NCBI GenBank assembly: GCA_003820645.1
Contig: RPOR01000015.1
Coordinates: 1 to 35,290, forward strand
DNA length: 35,290 nucleotides
Reading direction: 5' to 3'
Source of the DNA: Betaproteobacteria bacterium
Lineage (GTDB): Bacteria; Pseudomonadota; Gammaproteobacteria; Burkholderiales; SG8-41
Part shown: piece after piece, positions 31,312 to 35,290 of the stretch
How the letters are laid out: each line of letters begins with the position of its first letter
How positions within the stretch are numbered: position 1 is the stretch's first letter
The notes under the pieces: generated by a model
The model's input: the letters and a program-made list of their open reading frames with translations, nothing else
Told to the model about the DNA's origin: nothing
Database searches by the model: none
Position numbers and translations under genes: made by a program

Positions 31312-32313
31312 TCAGGCTGCGACAGGCACAATGCGCCGCTCGTTGATCGATTGCACAACCGCGTTGGTGACCGCTACCGTGTACAGGCTGTCCTCGCCGT
31401 CCGGCAGCAGGCTGCGCCCGCCGCGCACGTCGGTCTCGAAGGCCTGTACCTGCAGATCGTAGGCGGAGATGACCGGGAAACGCTCTGCGGTGCTGCCTTG
31501 TGCGTCGCGCACCGTGACCACATGCTCTTTCGCAAACCGCAGCGGCGAGGTGATCAGTGTCGCCTGTTCACCTTCAATAATGAGGTTGTTCTCGGCACTG
31601 CCGACTTCGCGGGTGGCTTTTGCCAGTGCATGGCAGTCGCCCTCGAGCCGGCCGAGCACGGTCATCGTGTCGTCAGGCAGTTTCTTGCGGCGGTCGGGAT
31701 GCGTGAACGCGGCCACTTCGACAAAGCGTCGCCCGCTGACGTACTGGATCAGGTCGAGCAGGTGCACGCCGACGTCGTACATCACGCCGCTCTGTTCGAA
31801 ATCGTTGCGCCACGAGACGCGGGAGCCCAGTCCGGAGGCGCGTTCCAGGGAAATCTCGGCGAGCCGTCCCAAGCGGCCCGACTGCACGATCTCGCGGGCG
31901 CGGACGACCGCGGCATCCAAGCGGATCTGGTGCGCAATTCGCAATACGACCCCGGCCTCGCGGCAGGCCTGGGCCATCTCGCGCGCGTGTTCCGTTTTGA
32001 TCGCAAACGGTTTTTCGCACAGGATGTGCTTGCCGGCGCGCGCCGCAGCCAATACCGCGGCATGGTGCAGCGCATTGGGCAGCGCAATGTAGATGGCGTC
32101 GACCTGCGGATCCCGGACCAGGCTATCGAGATCCGGGTGTGCGCGCTCGACATTGAACTTGGCCGCGAAGGCGCGGGTTTTCTCGGGCGTGCTGCCGAGG
32201 CAGGCGACCAGTTCGGAACCAGGACTTTTGAGGATGCCCGGGGCGACGAAATCGGTGGCGACCCAGCCCAGGCCGACCACTCCCCAGCGTACCGGCGTGT
32301 TGGTACTGTTCAC
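31312..32313 (-). CDS. Gfo/Idh/MocA family NAD(P)-dependent oxidoreductase
   Basis: The 333-residue product has an N-terminal Rossmann fold with VRWGVVGLGWVATDFVAP and acceptor motifs (AIYIALPNALHHAAVLAAARAGKHILCEKPFA, including the family's EKP). The C-terminal substrate domain contains a GVMYDVGVHLLDLIQY-type segment (D-x-G-x-H). Members oxidise or reduce sugars, inositols and other polyols; the substrate here is unknown. It is on the same strand as the Bug-type gene, 65 nt apart, and 52 nt downstream of moeA. Confidence 0.93.
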   Translation of the reverse strand: MNSTNTPVRWGVVGLGWVATDFVAPGILKSPGSELVACLGSTPEKTRAFAAKFNVERAHPDLDSLVRDPQVDAIYIALPNALHHAAVLAAARAGKHILCEKPFAIKTEHAREMAQACREAGVVLRIAHQIRLDAAVVRAREIVQSGRLGRLAEISLERASGLGSRVSWRNDFEQSGVMYDVGVHLLDLIQYVSGRRFVEVAAFTHPDRRKKLPDDTMTVLGRLEGDCHALAKATREVGSAENNLIIEGEQATLITSPLRFAKEHVVTVRDAQGSTAERFPVISAYDLQVQAFETDVRGGRSLLPDGEDSLYTVAVTNAVVQSINERRIVPVAA

Positions 32314-32365
32314 TGTGTTATACCTCCGTGGGCGGGGCCATGCGGCCAGCGGCCGCGACGATGGT

Positions 32366-33640
32366 CTAGATGACGCCTTCCATGACCTGCACCTCGACCA
32401 GCGTGCCCGGCGTGACGTTGCCCTGCGCGGTGGGCAGGATGATGAAGCAGTTGGCCTCCGACATCGAGCGCAGGATGCCGGACCCCTGCTCGCCGGTGAC
32501 GCGCACGCTCAACGTTCCGGAGCTGTCGCGCGACAGGATACCGCGCTGGAATTCAGTGCGCCCCGGGGCCTTTTTCAGGGTCGACGTGCAGGGCACCTTG
32601 AACGTTGGCAGCGGTTCGATCGGATCCCGGCCGGAGAGCTTCAGCAACGCATCGCGGACGAACTGGTAGAAGGTCACCATCACGGACACCGGATTGCCGG
32701 GCAGGCCGAAAAAATGCGCGTGGCCGATCTTGCCGTACGCAAGAGGACGACCCGGTTTCATCGCGATTTTCCAGAACACGACTTCGCCGAGCTTGTTCAG
32801 CAGGTCCTTGACGAAATCGGCTTCACCCACTGAAACGCCACCGCTGGTGATGACCACGTCGGCAACGGCTGCCGCTTCGCGGAATGCGGCTTCGAGCAGT
32901 TTCGGGTCATCGCGCACGACGCCCATGTCGATGACTTCGCAGCCCAGCCGCGTCAGCATGCCGTGGATGGTGTAGCGGTTGCTATCGTAGATCTGGCCTT
33001 CGCCCAGCGGCGAGCCAATCGACATCAGTTCGTCGCCGGTGGAAAAAAACGCGACACGCAGTTTGCGGTACACCGAAACTTCGGCGATGCCCAGCGAGGC
33101 GATCAGGCCGGTTTCCGCGGGACGCAGCGGCTGGCCGCGGCGCAGCGCCGGCTGGCCATGCTGCAGGTCTTCGCCGGCGCGGCGCAGGTGCTGGCCCTGC
33201 TTGTTGCCGCCGCCGACGGTGACCTGGTCGTCTTTCGCTGCCGCGTGTTCCTGCATGACGATGGTATCCGCCCCTTGCGGCACGACGCCACCAGTCATGA
33301 TGCGTACTGCTTCGCCTGCGCCCAAGGCGCCCTTGAATGGCGCGCCGGCGAACGAGCTACCCACCATTTTCAGCGTGACCCTGGCGTCGGCTTTGAGGTC
33401 GGCATAGCGTACTGCGTAGCCGTCCATCGCCGAGTTGTCATGGGAGGGTACATCGACCGGGGAGATCACGTCCTCTGCCAGCACGCGCCCCAACGCCGCG
33501 CGCACCGCGACGCGCTCGATGGTCGTGACCGGGGACAAAAACCGGGCAATGACTTCCCGCGCCTTGGGCACGGGCATCGAATTGGGATCGTAGTCGTCGG
33601 CACAGGACAACTCGTGCAAGGTCGGGCTGGCGGTGCTCAT
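32366..33640 (-). CDS. moeA: Molybdopterin molybdotransferase MoeA
   Basis: The 424-residue product inserts the oxyanion metal into adenylylated molybdopterin. Family motifs: VDVPSHDNSAMDGYAVR, GGVVPQGADTIVMQE, FFSTGDEL, YDSNRYTIHGML, ITSGGVSVGEADFVKDLL, FFGLPGNPVSVMVTF. The C-terminal domain IV is complete. It stands 60 nt downstream of the ModE-like regulator gene on the same strand, so it may share its transcript. It complements moaA, fdhD and mobA 15 kb away. It is typically specific for molybdate, but close paralogues prefer tungstate; the sequence does not decide between them by eye. Confidence 0.96.
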   Translation of the reverse strand: MSTASPTLHELSCADDYDPNSMPVPKAREVIARFLSPVTTIERVAVRAALGRVLAEDVISPVDVPSHDNSAMDGYAVRYADLKADARVTLKMVGSSFAGAPFKGALGAGEAVRIMTGGVVPQGADTIVMQEHAAAKDDQVTVGGGNKQGQHLRRAGEDLQHGQPALRRGQPLRPAETGLIASLGIAEVSVYRKLRVAFFSTGDELMSIGSPLGEGQIYDSNRYTIHGMLTRLGCEVIDMGVVRDDPKLLEAAFREAAAVADVVITSGGVSVGEADFVKDLLNKLGEVVFWKIAMKPGRPLAYGKIGHAHFFGLPGNPVSVMVTFYQFVRDALLKLSGRDPIEPLPTFKVPCTSTLKKAPGRTEFQRGILSRDSSGTLSVRVTGEQGSGILRSMSEANCFIILPTAQGNVTPGTLVEVQVMEGVI

Positions 33641-33700
33641 CGGACGGTCCTCGACTGCAGATTGCGGGATTGCGTGAATTTTATCAGGCAGGCGACCGCA

Positions 33701-34759
33701 TTAACCCAGTATTTCCGTTGCCGGCCGCCAGTCGAGTGCTCCCGCCGCGCGGTAGCCGGCGAGGCCGTTGACCAGCTTCTGGAACGCCGGACTTTCGATG
33801 CGGACCAGCAAGGCGTGCAGCCGCGGCTGGCGCAACGTCGTGCTGCGGGCCGCGAAATAATAATGCTCCTGCACCACGGGCACGAAGGCGAGATCCTGTT
33901 CGCGCGCCGCCGCTTCGATGCCAAACCCGGCGTCAGCCATGCCGCTGGCCACGGTGGCTGCGACCGCGGCGTGGGTAAATTCCTCGTGCGCATAGCCGTG
34001 GATGGCGCCGGGGCGCAGGCCCTGCTGCGCGAGGAGGAAATCGAAACACAGGCGCGTGCCCGATCCCGGCTGGCGATTGACAAAGCGCACGCCTTTGCGT
34101 GCGAGGTCAGCAATGGCGGAGAGTCTTTTCGGGTTACCGGTGGCGACCATCAGGCCCTGCGTGCGATCGAACAGGCGGGCGACGCGCAACGATTTCATGC
34201 GCAGCCACGGCCGCAACTGTGCCGCAAGTACGCTGGCCTCCGGCACCACCGGCAGGTGAAATCCCGCAACATCGCATTGCTTGCGGCGGAGTGCGGCCAG
34301 GCAATCGAGACTGCCCTGGAAATGCAGTTCCAGCGGCGTGCCGTGGCCGGTTTGCAGCAATTCGCGCAACCTGGCCAGCGCGAGGTCATGGCTGGCATGC
34401 ACCACCGCGGCCTTGGCAGGCGCGGAGGGCAGCGCCGTTTCCAGCGTCGCGTGCAGCCGGGCTTCCGCTTCGCGGATTGCCGCGGCCAGCGGACCGCTGG
34501 CATCCACCAGTCCGGCCAGCAGGCGTTCGGCCAGCGGCGAGAGTTGTGTGCCCCGGCCCTGCTGCGGCACGACCAGAGGTTCGCCCAATTGGTTGGCGGC
34601 AGCCTCCAGCAGACCCCAGGCATGCCGATACGACAGCCCGGTGACTTTGGTGGCGGCCTGCAAATTGCCCAGGCGGGCAATCGATTCCAGCAGCATCACC
34701 AGCCGCGGCTCCATGGTCAAGCCGTCGATGGTCCAGCGCACTTCCCCGGAAATCTTCAT
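33701..34759 (-). CDS. ModE-like HTH regulator with periplasmic-binding-like sensor domain
   Basis: The product is 352 residues. The N-terminal ~100 residues form a LysR/ModE-type winged helix-turn-helix (MLLESIARLGNLQAATKVTG, SYRHAWGLLEAAANQLGEPL, GRGTQLSPLAERLLAGL). Residues ~125-335 resemble a periplasmic binding-protein fold used as an intracellular sensor (HASHDLALARLRELL, VAGFHLP, FVNRQPGSGTRLCFDFLL, ASGMADAGFGIEAAA). It lacks the TOBE/Mop domains of classical ModE. It is divergent from the tungstate-type permease gene with a palindrome between them. It most likely senses tungstate or molybdate, or the state of the cofactor, and controls both sides. The ligand is inference. Confidence 0.88.
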   Translation of the reverse strand: MKISGEVRWTIDGLTMEPRLVMLLESIARLGNLQAATKVTGLSYRHAWGLLEAAANQLGEPLVVPQQGRGTQLSPLAERLLAGLVDASGPLAAAIREAEARLHATLETALPSAPAKAAVVHASHDLALARLRELLQTGHGTPLELHFQGSLDCLAALRRKQCDVAGFHLPVVPEASVLAAQLRPWLRMKSLRVARLFDRTQGLMVATGNPKRLSAIADLARKGVRFVNRQPGSGTRLCFDFLLAQQGLRPGAIHGYAHEEFTHAAVAATVASGMADAGFGIEAAAREQDLAFVPVVQEHYYFAARSTTLRQPRLHALLVRIESPAFQKLVNGLAGYRAAGALDWRPATEILG

Positions 34760-34780
34760 AGGTATGCTGATTCATGCATA

Positions 34781-34808
34781 TTGTGCCTATTTCATATACC
34801 CATAAAAT
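34781..34808 (+). promoter_or_regulatory. Candidate promoter of tupB
   Basis: TTGTGC (34781-34786) and TAAAAT (34803-34808) are separated by 16 nt, a moderate sigma70 match about 31 nt before the tupB ATG. The downstream palindrome would lie at the transcription start. Confidence 0.5.
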
Positions 34809-34821
34809 CAAATACTTTCAA
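34793..34821 (-). promoter_or_regulatory. Candidate promoter of the ModE-like regulator
   Basis: On the minus strand TTGAAA (34821-34816) and TATATG (34798-34793) are spaced by 17 nt. The -35 lies inside the palindrome at 34811-34826, which would allow autoregulation. Confidence 0.5.
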
Positions 34822-34826
34822 GTATT
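34811..34826. promoter_or_regulatory. Candidate operator palindrome between regulator and tupB
   Basis: AATACTT-TC-AAGTATT is a perfect 7-2-7 inverted repeat in the divergent intergenic region. It ends 12 nt before the tupB ATG and overlaps the predicted -35 of the regulator. Its size and position fit a dimeric HTH-protein binding site. Confidence 0.6.
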
Positions 34827-34838
34827 GCAAATAATTAC

Positions 34839-35290
34839 ATGAATAGTCTGGGGGCGTCATTCCGCGCAGCATGGCGGCTGCTTGCCGGGTTCGATGCGGA
34901 ACTGGCGCAGATTGTCGGGCTCAGCCTGCAGGTCAGTTTGACTGCCGTGGTGATCGCGACGCTGGTGGGATTGCCGCTGGGGGCAATGATCGCCGTGGAG
35001 CGGTTTCATGGCCGTCAGACGCTGATCGTCCTGCTCAATGCGCTGATGGGCCTGCCCCCGGTGGTGGTCGGCCTGCTGGTTTACCTGCTGCTGTCGCGTG
35101 CCGGGCCGCTGGGCGATCTGGGCATCCTGTTCACGCCGGCGGCCATGGTCATCGCGCAGGCGGTGCTGATCACGCCGATCATCGCCGCGCTGTCGCGGCA
35201 GACCATCGAGGATGCCTGGCGGGAATATGACGAGCAGCTGCGTTCACTGGGCGCGCGCCGGATCACCGCCGGCATGACGCTGATCTGGGA
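34839..35290 (+). CDS. tupB: Tungstate-type ABC transporter permease TupB (partial, runs off window end)
   Basis: The frame is open from ATG 34839 to the end of the window (about 150 residues). It shows LSLQVSLTAVVIATLVGLPLG, LLNALMGLPPVVVGLLVYLLL and FTPAAMVIAQAVLITPIIAAL. The MGLPPVVVGLLVYLLLSRAGPLG stretch is typical of TupB permeases and distinguishes them from ModB. The cytoplasmic EAA-like loop with its Gly (LRSLGARRITAGMTL) is at the truncated end. tupC and the binding protein tupA are expected downstream, outside the window. Start choice follows from the MNSLGASFRAAW N-terminus; an in-frame alternative at 34871 would be a different frame and is rejected. Confidence 0.86.
   Translation, partial: MNSLGASFRAAWRLLAGFDAELAQIVGLSLQVSLTAVVIATLVGLPLGAMIAVERFHGRQTLIVLLNALMGLPPVVVGLLVYLLLSRAGPLGDLGILFTPAAMVIAQAVLITPIIAALSRQTIEDAWREYDEQLRSLGARRITAGMTLIW

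Noticed and set aside
32963-34834. 623-residue plus-strand frame opposite moeA and the regulator
   Set aside because: It is a composition-driven shadow of two convincing minus-strand genes.

Overview
The window looks like ordinary chromosome from a high-GC betaproteobacterium, with Burkholderiales or a relative most likely. The grounds are the rpsF-priB-rpsR-rplI-dnaB block, a Bug/TctC-type solute-binding protein, the ybbA/ybbP-tesA pair, and a periplasm-facing formate dehydrogenase operon preceded by DUF3305/DUF3306 genes. Genes are densely packed, with many 4-nt ATGA overlaps. No gene-free stretch exceeds 300 bases, and I saw no tRNA, rRNA, CRISPR array, insertion sequence or prophage.

Layout. 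(1) 154-1734: an outer-membrane two-partner secretion transporter (TpsB type). (2) 1760-4896: a ribosomal protein/primosome operon with a clear sigma70 promoter and a terminator, then dnaB. (3) 4952-6903, minus strand: a PIN-PhoH ATPase and a Bcp peroxiredoxin. (4) 7103-9362: a divergent selenium pair. selU (tRNA 2-selenouridine synthase) faces selD (selenide, water dikinase). SelD itself is encoded with an in-frame UGA at codon 21 followed by a SECIS-like hairpin, so conventional ORF calling loses its N-terminus and active-site residue. (5) 9364-13178: tesA divergent from ybbA-ybbP; the ybbP permease is split by a one-base frameshift in a GGG run. (6) 13260-16361: rmuC-mtfA-glk, all overlapping or close.

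(7) 16376-28289 is the metabolic core. On the minus strand, moaA-fdhD-mobA make the molybdopterin guanine dinucleotide cofactor and sulfurate it for formate dehydrogenase. On the plus strand, diverging from moaA, come DUF3305, DUF3306, a large HdrA/MvhD-flavoured polyferredoxin, a TorD-type chaperone, a 62-residue Tat-signal protein, the catalytic subunit (Tat signal, [4Fe-4S], Cys204 where other family members have selenocysteine), the four-cluster beta subunit, a tiny lipoprotein, the cytochrome b gamma subunit and a tiny secreted Ala/Lys-rich protein. A strong bidirectional terminator closes this operon.

(8) 28401-32313, minus strand: a leaderless TRAP-type solute-binding protein, a VOC protein, a DUF1330 protein, a Bug-type binding protein and a Gfo/Idh/MocA oxidoreductase; these look like accessory catabolic genes. 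(9) 32366-35290: moeA and a ModE-like HTH/periplasmic-binding-like regulator on the minus strand, divergent from a tungstate-type ABC permease (tupB) that runs off the end. The 79-bp divergent intergenic region carries two plausible promoters and a perfect 7-2-7 palindrome. Oxyanion uptake and regulation, cofactor synthesis (moaA, mobA, moeA), cofactor sulfuration (fdhD) and the metalloenzyme thus lie within 20 kb. Whether the metal is Mo or W cannot be settled from sequence alone.
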